Shown piece after piece: positions 15,635 through 23,138 of a stretch of DNA of 64,000 bases. The position numbers and the translations under genes were made by a program. The stretch's first letter is position 1. The number at the start of each line of letters is the position of its first letter. Origin of the DNA: Gottfriedia endophytica (GTDB lineage: Bacteria > Bacillota > Bacilli > Bacillales > Bacillaceae_G); the NCBI RefSeq assembly GCF_017814275.1, contig NZ_JAGIYQ010000005.1, forward strand, positions 124,001 through 188,000, written 5' to 3'. The notes under the pieces were generated by a model. It was not told the origin of the DNA. It saw only the letters and a program-made list of their open reading frames with translations, and did no database searches.

Positions 15635-15649
15635 GGTAACAGTGTTACC
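15635..15649 (+). promoter_or_regulatory. Palindromic operator before the dehydrogenase
   Basis: GGTAACAGTGTTACC is a perfect 7+1+7 inverted repeat 35 bases before the dehydrogenase start. TetR-family operators are usually 15-20 bp palindromes of this type, and a related sequence lies at the tetR promoter. The regulator assignment is an inference from position. Confidence 0.6.
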
Positions 15650-15684
15650 AAATTAAAATATTGTTTCTAAGGAGGTTAATTATT

Positions 15685-16470
15685 ATGTTTATTTATTCAA
15701 ACAAAACGGCTCTCATCACAGGTGCATCATCTGGTATTGGTGAAGCGTTTGCCTATTCACTAGCAGCAAAAAAATGCAATCTCATTTTGGTTGCACGTAA
15801 TGAAGCGAAATTGAAGACGTTAGCTACAGAGCTTTCAGTTACACACAAAGTTAAGGTAATAGTAATTGCACAGGATCTTTCCGTACCAGGTGCGTCACAA
15901 GCTTTACTGCATGAGGTTCAAAAACAGCATTTGAAGGTTGATCTTTTAATTAACAATGCAGGCTTTGCTACCTATGGGTACTTTGAGCAAGTCTCAGGAA
16001 AACGGCAGCATGAGGAAGTGATGCTTAATATAGCTGCTTTAGTGGATATCACACATGCATTCATGCCTGATTTATTACGTAATCGGGATGGCGGGATAAT
16101 TAATGTTTCTTCCACCGCCGCCTTTCAGCCCGATCCTTATATGGCTGTTTATGGAGCAACAAAAGCGTTCGTGCTCTCCTTTAGTGAAGCGCTTTGGGCT
16201 GAAAACCGTAAACGGGGGCTTAAAGTCCTTGCGCTCTGTCCAGGTGCAACAGAAACCTCATTTTTTGATGTTGTTGGCTCGAGCGAAGCCTCCGTTGGCT
16301 CTAGACAATCCCCAAACACTGTTGTAAATAACGCTCTACGAGCACTTGAGAAAGGGCGTAGCCATATTATATCTGGTTGCCAAAATTATTTAGTGGCCCA
16401 AGTCTCAAGATTTTTCTCTCGTCGCTTTATACTAGGAATTGTTGAACGTACTCTCCGACCACGTAATTAA
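15685..16470 (+). CDS. Short-chain dehydrogenase/reductase
   Basis: The 261-residue protein is a classical SDR: the nucleotide-binding motif TGASSGIG (about residues 11-18), NNAG in the middle (about 90), and the catalytic YGATK (tyrosine and lysine, about 152-156) with an upstream serine (NVSSTAA). ARNEAKL after the second strand suggests NADP(H) preference. It oxidises or reduces an alcohol/carbonyl; the substrate is not known, and the SDR branch is the DltE/YqjQ-like type. AAGGAGG at 15669-15675 sets the start at 15685. It is paired with a TetR regulator upstream. Confidence 0.9.
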   Translation: MFIYSNKTALITGASSGIGEAFAYSLAAKKCNLILVARNEAKLKTLATELSVTHKVKVIVIAQDLSVPGASQALLHEVQKQHLKVDLLINNAGFATYGYFEQVSGKRQHEEVMLNIAALVDITHAFMPDLLRNRDGGIINVSSTAAFQPDPYMAVYGATKAFVLSFSEALWAENRKRGLKVLALCPGATETSFFDVVGSSEASVGSRQSPNTVVNNALRALEKGRSHIISGCQNYLVAQVSRFFSRRFILGIVERTLRPRN

Positions 16471-16759
16471 ATGTAATTTACAAATTATGGTTTTGCAACA
16501 CTACTCTTTTATCCAGATCTAGTGCAGTAAATTTATATTTTTGATGCTACCTTATGTAGAAAACAATACCCTAAACATATGAAAATATCATTATCATATG
16601 AGAGCTTTTCTGTTGTAATTAATTTACCTAGATAGAATCACAATTTTCTATTTTTGATACGATGAGCCCATCGCTATCAAACTAAGGTTTTACACTACCC
16701 ATAAAGCAAAAAAGACGTTATCCTTTCTGTAGAATTATAAGAAAGGATGGCGTTTCTTT

Positions 16760-16992
16760 ATGAATCTTTCGATACTTGATGAACTTCAACCGATTGCTGA
16801 AGAATTACAACGACACATGTCTATGAAGGATTACAAAAGGACATCCATGAATTATTAAAAATTTTTTTACGTTTGTTTTATCTTTTAGAGAAAAACGGAC
16901 GAAAATCCCACCGTTACGAAAAGAAAACAGTCTTTGACATCTTAGACGTTGTATATGATTATACTTTGTCACAGAGTTTCAAAGTTGCATAA
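16760..16992 (+). pseudogene. Frameshifted small gene
   Basis: An ATG at 16760 behind an AAGGATGG site opens [19 protein letters not shown]..., which stops early, but a shift near 16825 restores a coherent frame [19 protein letters not shown]... ending ...[11 protein letters not shown] at 16992. The restored product would be about 77 residues. A hairpin (AAGACGTTATCCTTTCT / AGAAAGGATGGCGTTTC) overlaps the ribosome binding site. The family is not recognised. The stretch 16471-16711 holds nothing I can support. Confidence 0.5.
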
Positions 16993-17101
16993 TATTTTTT
17001 AAAACACCTATTTAATAGGTTTATTTGTTATGCACATCTTTAATGTAGTCGTAGAAATTTTTTTAAAAAAACTCACATATACCTTCTTGGCACCCTTAGG
17101 T

Positions 17102-17160
17102 TGATCGTGATGTTGTGCTACCCCCATATGGAAATTTAGTTGAATTAGGAATGTGTTAAG
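17102..17160 (+). pseudogene. Short C-terminal gene remnant
   Basis: A frame without start reads DRDVVLPPYGNLVELGMC then stop. The LPPYG-x-x-V-x-L pattern resembles the last strand of some glycoside hydrolases, but the piece is too short to name. It lies in an otherwise gene-free stretch between the frameshifted gene and the MarR operator. Confidence 0.2.
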
Positions 17161-17254
17161 TAATAATTCCAATGAGTAAAATATACTATCGAGAACTGTC
17201 TGTTAATTTAAGATAGAAACAAAATTATTGATTTCCAATTAAAGTTTTTGTAAT

Positions 17255-17289
17255 ATAGTTGATACATCAATAATTGATATATCAACTAT
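17255..17289 (+). promoter_or_regulatory. MarR operator-like tandem palindromes
   Basis: ATAGTTGATA (17255-17264) and TATCAACTAT (17280-17289) are perfect 10-bp inverted repeats. Inside them lie two smaller palindromes, TTGATACATCAA and the perfect TTGATATATCAA. The site is 32 bases before the marR start codon and is well placed for autorepression. Confidence 0.65.
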
Positions 17290-17320
17290 TTTGTTTTAAA
17301 AGACTAAAAGGAGGGATAAA

Positions 17321-17749
17321 TTGACCTATTCATGTTCAAAGGAAGCGATTATTTTATATAAACTACATTTCCTCAATAAAGACATCAGTTCGAAATTTGA
17401 AGGTTGTACGGGGATCAGTCAGTCTAGACTTGAACTTTTACATCAACTTTATCAAGTAGATGAAATAAGTCAAAAAGAACTTCAAAAAGAAGTCAACATC
17501 GACAATGCAGCAATTACTCGGCATTTAAAGCAACTTGAAGTTAACGAAATGATAACAAGGCGTAAAAGTCCGAATGATAATCGGGTAACTCTTGTTAGTT
17601 TAACAGATGCTGGTCGGAATAAAATTCATACCTTTCAAGAGGAAAAAGAGAGCTTTGCCGCTTCTGTGTTAAAGGATTTTAATGAAGGAGAACGGGATGA
17701 ACTTCTAAATATGTTAAATCGCATTCAAAAAAATATAAAAGAATTCTAG
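17321..17749 (+). CDS. MarR-family transcriptional regulator
   Basis: The 142-residue protein has the MarR winged-helix core: SQKELQKEVNIDNAAITRHLKQLEVNEMITRRKSPNDNRVTLVSLTDAG (about residues 47-95), including the DNA-recognition helix AAITRHLKQLE and the wing SPNDNRVTLVSLT. N- and C-terminal helices would form the dimer. Such regulators often sense phenolics, quinones or oxidants, sometimes through cysteine; Cys5 and Cys28 are the only cysteines. The start is a TTG after GGAGGG. It is followed by a nitroreductase after 26 bases, suggesting one operon controlled by the upstream palindromes. Confidence 0.9.
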   Translation: MTYSCSKEAIILYKLHFLNKDISSKFEGCTGISQSRLELLHQLYQVDEISQKELQKEVNIDNAAITRHLKQLEVNEMITRRKSPNDNRVTLVSLTDAGRNKIHTFQEEKESFAASVLKDFNEGERDELLNMLNRIQKNIKEF

Positions 17750-17775
17750 ATGACAGAAAGAAGGAGTTTTCAACT

Positions 17776-18414
17776 ATGATTAACACACAAAAAACAAATG
17801 ATTTTACAGAAATTATAACAGGTCGTCGTTCTATTCGAGCTTACGATCCTACTGTAAAAATTAGTAAAGAAGAAATGACAGAGATCCTTACAGAAGCAAC
17901 TCTTGCACCATCTTCTGTAAATATGCAACCATGGCGCTTCTTAGTAATTGATAGTGCTGAAGGAAAAGCAAAGCTTGCACCACTTGCTAAATTTAATCAA
18001 CGTCAAGTAGAAACGTCAGCAGCAATGATTGCTGTTTTTGGTGATTTGAATAATTTTGAAAATGGTGAAGAAATTTACGGTAAAGCAGTTGAACTAGGAT
18101 ATATGCCTTTAGACGTAAAAGAAAGTCAAATGGAGAAACTTACAGCTTATTTTTCAACAGTTACTCGAGAAGAAATGAAAGACGTAGTTTTAATTGATGG
18201 AGGACTTGCAGCGATGCAACTTATGCTTTCAGCTCGGGCTCACGGATACGATACATGTCCAATCGGTGGATATGAAAAAGACAAAATTGCAGAGGCATTT
18301 GGTTTAGATAAGGATCGCTATGTACCAGTTATGTTAATTTCAATTGGAAAAGCAGCTTACAGTAGCCACCAATCAGTTCGCCTTCCAATTGATAAAATCG
18401 CTCAGTGGAAGTAA
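17776..18414 (+). CDS. Nitroreductase-family FMN oxidoreductase
   Basis: The 212-residue protein has nitroreductase fold features: the FMN-phosphate motif GRRSIRAYDP near residues 16-25, LAPSSVNMQPWRF (about 43-56), and the C-terminal GGYEKDKIAEAF...VPVMLISIGKA segment. These dimeric enzymes reduce nitro compounds, quinones or enals using NAD(P)H. It directly follows a MarR regulator, the same arrangement as in B. subtilis quinone-response genes such as mhqN/yodC, so a role in detoxifying electrophiles is likely but inferred. AAGGAG precedes the ATG. Confidence 0.9.
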   Translation: MINTQKTNDFTEIITGRRSIRAYDPTVKISKEEMTEILTEATLAPSSVNMQPWRFLVIDSAEGKAKLAPLAKFNQRQVETSAAMIAVFGDLNNFENGEEIYGKAVELGYMPLDVKESQMEKLTAYFSTVTREEMKDVVLIDGGLAAMQLMLSARAHGYDTCPIGGYEKDKIAEAFGLDKDRYVPVMLISIGKAAYSSHQSVRLPIDKIAQWK

Positions 18415-18497
18415 TTATAAAAAAAAATCACAGGGTTTCATGATTTTGTTTGATTAACTTTTCATTGATATAAATAGAAGTGATAGGAGACCGTACC

Positions 18498-18794
18498 ATG
18501 ATTATTATCCATGCTAGATTTCATGTAGATTCAACAAAACAACAAACATTTTTAAATGAGATTCAGCCGCTAATTAGTGGTTCAAGAAAAGAAAATGGAA
18601 ATATATCTTATGATTTGTATAAGGATATCGAAAAAGAAAATGTCTATACAATGGTAGAGGTGTGGGAAAATGCAGAATCAGTTGCTAACCACAATACGAG
18701 TGAGCATTTCACGTCTTTCGTTGCCAAAGCAAAACAATTTTTAACTGCACCACTAGATATAAAAGCTTTTGATGGACAACCATTAAAAGGGTAA
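18498..18794 (+). CDS. Antibiotic biosynthesis monooxygenase (ABM) domain protein
   Basis: The 98-residue protein is a single ABM/YgiN-like ferredoxin fold. It has the alternating strands IIIHARFHV, ISYDLYKDIEKENVYTMVEVWEN, then AVANHNTSEHFTSFV (with the His-containing helix) typical of quinol monooxygenases. AGGAGA sits before the ATG at 18498; the earlier frame start lacks a site. It lies downstream of the nitroreductase with a gap of 83 bases, so the three genes could form an electrophile/quinone-detoxifying unit under MarR control. Confidence 0.85.
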   Translation: MIIIHARFHVDSTKQQTFLNEIQPLISGSRKENGNISYDLYKDIEKENVYTMVEVWENAESVANHNTSEHFTSFVAKAKQFLTAPLDIKAFDGQPLKG

Positions 18795-18888
18795 TAAAAA
18801 ATTAGAGATCCTAATTTTTCCACCTAGAAAACTTTGATGACTCTAGTAGGAGCCATCGAGGTTTTTGGATAGATAGAGATTCAAACAT

Positions 18889-18934
18889 AAAATTCGCAAT
18901 ATCACATTTATAAGGGATTGATATTGCGAATTTT
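18889..18934. terminator. Bidirectional terminator between convergent genes
   Basis: AAAATTCGCAATATC and GATATTGCGAATTTT form a perfect 15-bp stem with A and T flanks on both sides. It separates the rightward ABM gene from the leftward gene at 18953. A second, weaker hairpin with G-U pairs lies at 18829-18866. Confidence 0.85.
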
Positions 18935-18952
18935 ATAATTTTACGTGTTAAA

Positions 18953-19486
18953 TTACAGTTCTGGTGAAAGTTTACAAGTTACATTCCCTTCTCCATCTAA
19001 AAATTCCATTCGCGGCACATCATTTTCATCAACTACCATTCGTATTCGGGGATTACCTTTGCTATCAGATAGTTGAATCGTAACTTCTCCTTTTGGATTT
19101 TTCCCCATAAAGGCACGTTGAGTATTTCTTTCCCATACTTTTTCTAACTCTCTACCCTTCTCTTCTTCGGAGAGTTCGGAATTTATAATTTTATGATGTT
19201 TATCCAATAATTCTGGTAACGGTGTATTTGGTTTATCATAAACTGAAAATCCGTAATTCATTTGACTATTTTCATCTGTATAATGCATTTGTACAACTTG
19301 GTCTTGTTTATATTGGTCCAATGTTATACTTCCACCTGATTCATAATTTCCATTTTCATCTTTTTTGCTTCCCAAAATAAGCCCTCCACACTCATCGCCT
19401 TCTCCGTTGTAAAACATTAACCCAGCGATCGGATCGTCCTGCCTATGGCCTGGAAGAATGTCTTTCCCATCCATAATATCTGGCAT
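18953..19486 (-). CDS. Hypothetical soluble protein with Gly/Asp-rich strands
   Basis: The 177-residue protein is hydrophilic and beta-rich, with repeated turns such as YNGEGDECGGLILGSKKDENG and a C-terminal pattern DSKGNPRIRMVVDENDVPRMEFLDGEG. These resemble the strand-turn repeats of a conserved hypothetical family in Bacillus and Actinobacteria, but I cannot name a function. No signal peptide or membrane helix is present. GGGGG lies about 7 bases before the ATG at 19486. Confidence 0.7.
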   Translation of the reverse strand: MPDIMDGKDILPGHRQDDPIAGLMFYNGEGDECGGLILGSKKDENGNYESGGSITLDQYKQDQVVQMHYTDENSQMNYGFSVYDKPNTPLPELLDKHHKIINSELSEEEKGRELEKVWERNTQRAFMGKNPKGEVTIQLSDSKGNPRIRMVVDENDVPRMEFLDGEGNVTCKLSPEL

Positions 19487-19711
19487 TCTAGTTCCCCCTA
19501 TTTTTCAATATTATAGGGTTTCTATAATCACTTGCGATTTTCCTTTTTAAATTTCAATATTTCATGTCAAATCCTATTTAATACAGTTCTAGATTTTGTG
19601 CTACCTTACAGTTCAGTTGAATAAAAATAAATGATTAGATAATGCAGAATAAGTCTATTCTTCTTGTCATTCATGACTATAATAATGCTGAAACAAAAAG
19701 GAGTGAAGTTG

Positions 19712-19939
19712 TTGAACTTTAGAACAATAGAACAAATCTTAACTGAACAACCGTCGATTGATCGAAAGATAAAGTACAGAGGAAAAATCTTCAAGCTTAC
19801 AAAAACAGCCCATGATATTTCACATGGGGGCTATTCGGATCTCACTCGTTACACATATCAAAATGAAGAAGAGCACCAAAACCTCTTATTCTTTTGCTAT
19901 AAAGGAAAGATCGTCTTCGTTGAAACAGAATTGGGTTGA
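19712..19939 (+). CDS. Orphan 75-aa protein family, copy 1
   Basis: The start is taken as TTG at 19712, 9 bases after AAGGAG, by comparison with the paralogue at 34308, which gives two proteins of exactly 75 residues. Sequence landmarks are FRTIEQILTEQPSIDRKIKY, then TAHDIS and DLTRYTY, then FFCYKGKIVFVETE. It is a small mixed alpha/beta soluble protein with no membrane segment. Homology with the second copy also covers the ribosome-binding region. A truncated third copy is at 22934-23050. The function is unknown. Confidence 0.65.
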   Translation: MNFRTIEQILTEQPSIDRKIKYRGKIFKLTKTAHDISHGGYSDLTRYTYQNEEEHQNLLFFCYKGKIVFVETELG

Positions 19940-20141
19940 TGTAAATCACGATATCCCTACTCTCCCTTTAGAACTAACTTTTATATTACTCAAACTTAAT
20001 TGCAAATAAAAAATAATAATTTTATGAACGAACTAATTATCGATATAATTTAGTCGGATTATTCATAATAGTTAATTATTTTTCGTTTAAAATGTTAACC
20101 ATCCGCGAATAGTCAAATATAATTCGGAAGAGGGGATATTA

Positions 20142-20609
20142 ATGAGCAATACAAAAGCAGTATCAGCATTTGAAGCAAATCATGTAAGTACAGAAGATTT
20201 ACCTTGGTTTCCTTACTTTGGAGAGGCAAAATTGAAATTAATTAAAGCCAACCCTGTAACAGGACAATTTATTACTTTGTTAAAAGTCCCAGCTAATATG
20301 CAACTCCCTTCACATTTTCATCCTGGACCAGTTACCGTTTATACGATTCAAGGAACTTGGAGATATATTGAGAATGATTGGGTTTCTAAAGCCGGTGATG
20401 TAGTTTGTGAACCTGCTGGATCCAAACATACACCTGAAGGTTTAGGGGATGAAGATGTTATTACGTTTAATATCGTTGACGGAACATTAGACTATTTAGG
20501 TGAGAATGACGAAATTATTGCAAGAGATAATTGGGAATCGGTACTGAATAAATATCATGCCTATTGTGAGGCTGAAGGAATAGAAGCTGTAGATTTAACA
20601 AAATATTAA
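20142..20609 (+). CDS. Cupin-domain protein (ChrR/acetylacetone dioxygenase-like)
   Basis: The 155-residue protein has a single cupin barrel. Metal ligands are visible in HFHPGPVTVYTIQGTW (two His and downstream residues, about 59-75) and in the second motif AGDVVCEPAGSKHTPEG (about 84-100). Similar proteins include 2,4'-dihydroxyacetophenone-dioxygenase-like and ChrR-like cupins; the actual reaction is not known. GAAGAGGGG precedes the ATG. It converges with a leftward LysR regulator through a shared terminator. Confidence 0.8.
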   Translation: MSNTKAVSAFEANHVSTEDLPWFPYFGEAKLKLIKANPVTGQFITLLKVPANMQLPSHFHPGPVTVYTIQGTWRYIENDWVSKAGDVVCEPAGSKHTPEGLGDEDVITFNIVDGTLDYLGENDEIIARDNWESVLNKYHAYCEAEGIEAVDLTKY

Positions 20610-20616
20610 AAGTACA

Positions 20617-20665
20617 TAAAAAGAGAAGCTTATCTTTTATAACAACTAAGAGATGCTTCTCTTTT
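20617..20665. terminator. Bidirectional terminator between cupin and LysR genes
   Basis: AAGAGAAGC and GCTTCTCTT pair around a 25-base loop, with A residues on the left and T residues on the right, serving both convergent genes. Confidence 0.75.
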
Positions 20666-20671
20666 TTCTTT

Positions 20672-21577
20672 TTAACAAGTAATAGTTTCGGATTTTAAAT
20701 AATCAATATACTTTTTAGCAAGAGTCGATAAATTTTTATCCTCTGGTAGCACTAATCCAATAGAAAAATTTACAGGTTCATGATTTACTAAATCAATTGG
20801 AAGAATATCACCTTTTATAATAGGTTGATAATTTTTCATAATGAAATCTGGAGAAAATGTAATAGCCGAATTTTCAATAATAGCTTGGAGAACTCCCTCA
20901 ATATTATTTGATGTAAATAGAATTCTTAAAGGCTTGTACTTGTTAAAGAATTCTTTAATAAAATACTGCATAAATTCACCTTTGTACGTAACAAGAGTTT
21001 GATTTAGAAGTTCCTGCGGCGTTACGGAACTAAGATTGGCTAATGGAGAATGTTTAGAAACATATACCTTCTGTTTCCCTTCAAATAGTACTTCAAAAGA
21101 TACTCCTTCCAAGTTTATGTTCCAATCAGATGAATAAGTAATGAGTCCAATATCAGTCTTATGCTGGCGAACATCTTCAAGGACAGCTGAAACATTTTTT
21201 TCGGCATACTCCATATGTACATCTTGAAACTCATGGTTAAAAGTAGACACTGCTTTTACTAGAAATGTCGTCAATCCAGGAGATGAAGATATTTTTAGTT
21301 CCTCAGCTTCTGTTGAAAGAAACGAGTTAGCTGTCTCTTTTATTTCTTCAACCTTCCTAATCACTTCGTAGGCTTGTTTCAGAATAATTTTACCTTCATC
21401 GGTCGGAACAGCACCTTGTCCACGAGATCGATAGAAAATTTTAAGTCCTAATTCTTTTTCTAAGTTGGTAATAGCTTGGCTAATACCGGATTGGGTTACA
21501 TGGAGATTCTGTGCTGCAACAGATAAAGACCTATGCTTTGCAACTTCAACAATATATAAAATTTGTTCAAAGGTCAT
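20672..21577 (-). CDS. LysR-family transcriptional regulator
   Basis: The 301-residue protein has a LysR winged helix at residues 1-60 (FEQILYIVEVAKHRSLSVAA, then NLHVTQSGISQAITNLEKELG) and a periplasmic-binding-protein-like effector domain from about residue 90. LysR proteins activate a divergent or nearby gene in response to a small ligand. No divergently transcribed intact gene lies directly upstream; only the small region before the truncated Amj remnant. Its target is therefore unclear. Confidence 0.92.
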   Translation of the reverse strand: MTFEQILYIVEVAKHRSLSVAAQNLHVTQSGISQAITNLEKELGLKIFYRSRGQGAVPTDEGKIILKQAYEVIRKVEEIKETANSFLSTEAEELKISSSPGLTTFLVKAVSTFNHEFQDVHMEYAEKNVSAVLEDVRQHKTDIGLITYSSDWNINLEGVSFEVLFEGKQKVYVSKHSPLANLSSVTPQELLNQTLVTYKGEFMQYFIKEFFNKYKPLRILFTSNNIEGVLQAIIENSAITFSPDFIMKNYQPIIKGDILPIDLVNHEPVNFSIGLVLPEDKNLSTLAKKYIDYLKSETITC

Positions 21578-21713
21578 GCCTTTTCCCCTATTAATTATTC
21601 TTAGTTTAAGTATCTATATTCTTTCTTAAACTGAATAATCCTTTATTATCTATCTTCACTTCACTAAAATGCTCTGTTTTTACTAAATCTATCATTCTTT
21701 TCTCTCCGCATAC

Positions 21714-21737
21714 AAAAACCACATATATTAGGTGGCT
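21714..21737 (-). terminator. AACCACCTA-family hairpin
   Basis: AACCACATATATTAGGTGGC follows AAAAA on the left, giving a stem plus T run in leftward transcription. It lies 30 bases beyond the truncated Amj-like frame and is one of the repeated hairpins. Confidence 0.6.
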
Positions 21738-21766
21738 TAAATATCCTTTGGTATCCCAAAGCCTTA

Positions 21767-22123
21767 TTAAATCCACTTTGCAAACCAAGCAACATAATAT
21801 GCAGCTGGAATAAATAGTAACTGAGACAAAATTGTACCCAAAAATTTCGAACTAATCATCGTCAAAGAGTAACTCTTTAAGTAAATATAATCACATTGTT
21901 TTTTCATTACTCTATCAGCTAACACAGATGCCTTAGGATCAATAAATAAAGTTAATAAGATTGTAGAAATACCATTAATAATTCCTGATGACATTAATGC
22001 AGCCTGAGAAAGATCTTTAGGAACTAACATTGATGCATAGATCGCCGAAAATATCGCAATCGTATACACAGAAGAAATAATAACATTCACAACAAAGAGA
22101 CGTTTTGGGATTGTTTTAATCAA
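21767..22123 (-). pseudogene. amj: C-terminal remnant of an Amj-type lipid II flippase
   Basis: The 118-codon frame starts only with a TTG lacking a ribosome binding site. It resembles the C-terminal part of Amj (YdaH, DUF2837), the alternative lipid II flippase of Bacillus: RLFVVNVIISSVYTIAIFSA, INGISTILLTLFIDP and FLGTILSQLLFIPAAY. Intact Amj has about 270 residues, so the N-terminal half with several membrane helices is missing. Four hydrophobic segments remain. The loss of more than half of a membrane protein makes function unlikely. Assignment to Amj is from memory of its sequence. Confidence 0.6.
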
Positions 22124-22330
22124 GCTTAATTTTTGAAAACTCCCTATAACGAAAATTTTACCTTTTCACAATTATTTATGAGAGTTCGGCTCATTTTTTT
22201 CGTTTTGAGTGTACTTATATATCTAGATTTTATCTTTTTGCACATCTCTCTAATCATTAGTAAGATGTACTAATAGCAGTAGCATCCATCCTTTATTATT
22301 TGATAATATTGACGAAAGGAGTGATTTTTT

Positions 22331-22825
22331 ATGAAGTATTCAGAACAATATTTTATTGAAAAATTGAATTTAGCAGAGCATCCCGAAGGAGGTTATTATA
22401 TTTCCTCGTTTAGAGCATCTGAGGATATGGCTGTAAGGGATGTGCAAAGACCGATTTATACGAGTATTTATTTCTTACTACGTTCCCAGGATATATCGCA
22501 TTTGCATCGTTTGAAATCGGACGAGCTTTGGTATTATCATGCTGGTAGTCCGTTAACAGTCCATATGATTTTCCCGGATGGTACATATGAGGCGAAGAAA
22601 CTTGGATTAAATGTAGAGGCAGGAGAAGTACCTCAAATAGCAGTACCTAAAAACACTATATTTGGCTCGTCCGTAGAGGATGCAAATACATTTAGTTTAG
22701 TAGGCTGTATGGTTGCACCAGGCTTTGATTTTGAGGACTTTGAATTATTTACACAAGATGAGCTGATAGCTGATTATCCACAGCACGAGACAGTTATTCG
22801 AAAAATGGCTTACAAGACAATTTAA
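22331..22825 (+). CDS. DUF985-type cupin protein
   Basis: The 164-residue protein matches the DUF985/Cupin_5 family (yeast YML079w-like): LAEHPEGGYYISSFRAS near the start, IYTSIYFLLRSQDISHLHRLKSDELWYYHAG in the middle (His and Glu in the cupin cavity), then a conserved end VGCMVAPGFDFEDFEL. The reaction is not known; some members bind nucleotide-sugar-like ligands. AAAGGAG precedes the ATG. It is monocistronic. Confidence 0.88.
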   Translation: MKYSEQYFIEKLNLAEHPEGGYYISSFRASEDMAVRDVQRPIYTSIYFLLRSQDISHLHRLKSDELWYYHAGSPLTVHMIFPDGTYEAKKLGLNVEAGEVPQIAVPKNTIFGSSVEDANTFSLVGCMVAPGFDFEDFELFTQDELIADYPQHETVIRKMAYKTI

Positions 22826-22832
22826 GAAAAGT

Positions 22833-22933
22833 GAGGCTGGGACATAAGTATATTTTCAAAGCAAAATTGAAAAATTTCACATCAGAAAAACGCGAGAAAT
22901 CAACGTTTCTAAAATTGATTTCTCACGCTTTTA
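22833..22933 (+). repeat. GAGGCTGGGACATAA element with terminator-like hairpin
   Basis: The 15-base GAGGCTGGGACATAA is a motif I know as recurrent in intergenic DNA of Firmicutes. It is followed by GCGAGAAATCAA / TTGATTTCTCACGC, a strong stem with a T-rich end that could terminate the DUF985 gene. The element abuts the truncated third copy of the 75-aa family, suggesting insertion at that place. Confidence 0.55.
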
Positions 22934-23050
22934 ACCAACAGTGGCTATACTGATCTCACCCGTTACACATATCACAACGATCAGAGTCTCATATTCTTTT
23001 GCTATAAAGGAAAGATTGTTTTCGTTGAATCAGAATCGGAATCGAAATAA
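22934..23050 (+). pseudogene. Truncated third copy of the 75-aa orphan family
   Basis: A forward frame without start reads SGYTDLTRYTYHNDQSLIFF, then CYKGKIVFVESESESK and stop. It matches the C-terminal half of the proteins at 19712 and 34308. The N-terminal half is replaced by the GAGGCTGGGACATAA element. It is not expected to be expressed. Confidence 0.75.
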
Positions 23051-23093
23051 ATCCAGTTATCTAATTGCATTCCTTCTATCACTATTACCAGCA

Positions 23094-23121
23094 CAAAAAC
23101 CACCTAACTATAGTAGGTGGC
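23094..23121 (-). terminator. Terminator of hisS (AACCACCTA family)
   Basis: AACCACCTAACTATAGTAGGTGG with AAAA on its left forms a 9-10 bp stem followed by a T run in the leftward direction, 18 bases beyond the hisS stop codon. Confidence 0.8.
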
Positions 23122-23138
23122 TATGAAATTTATATCTA

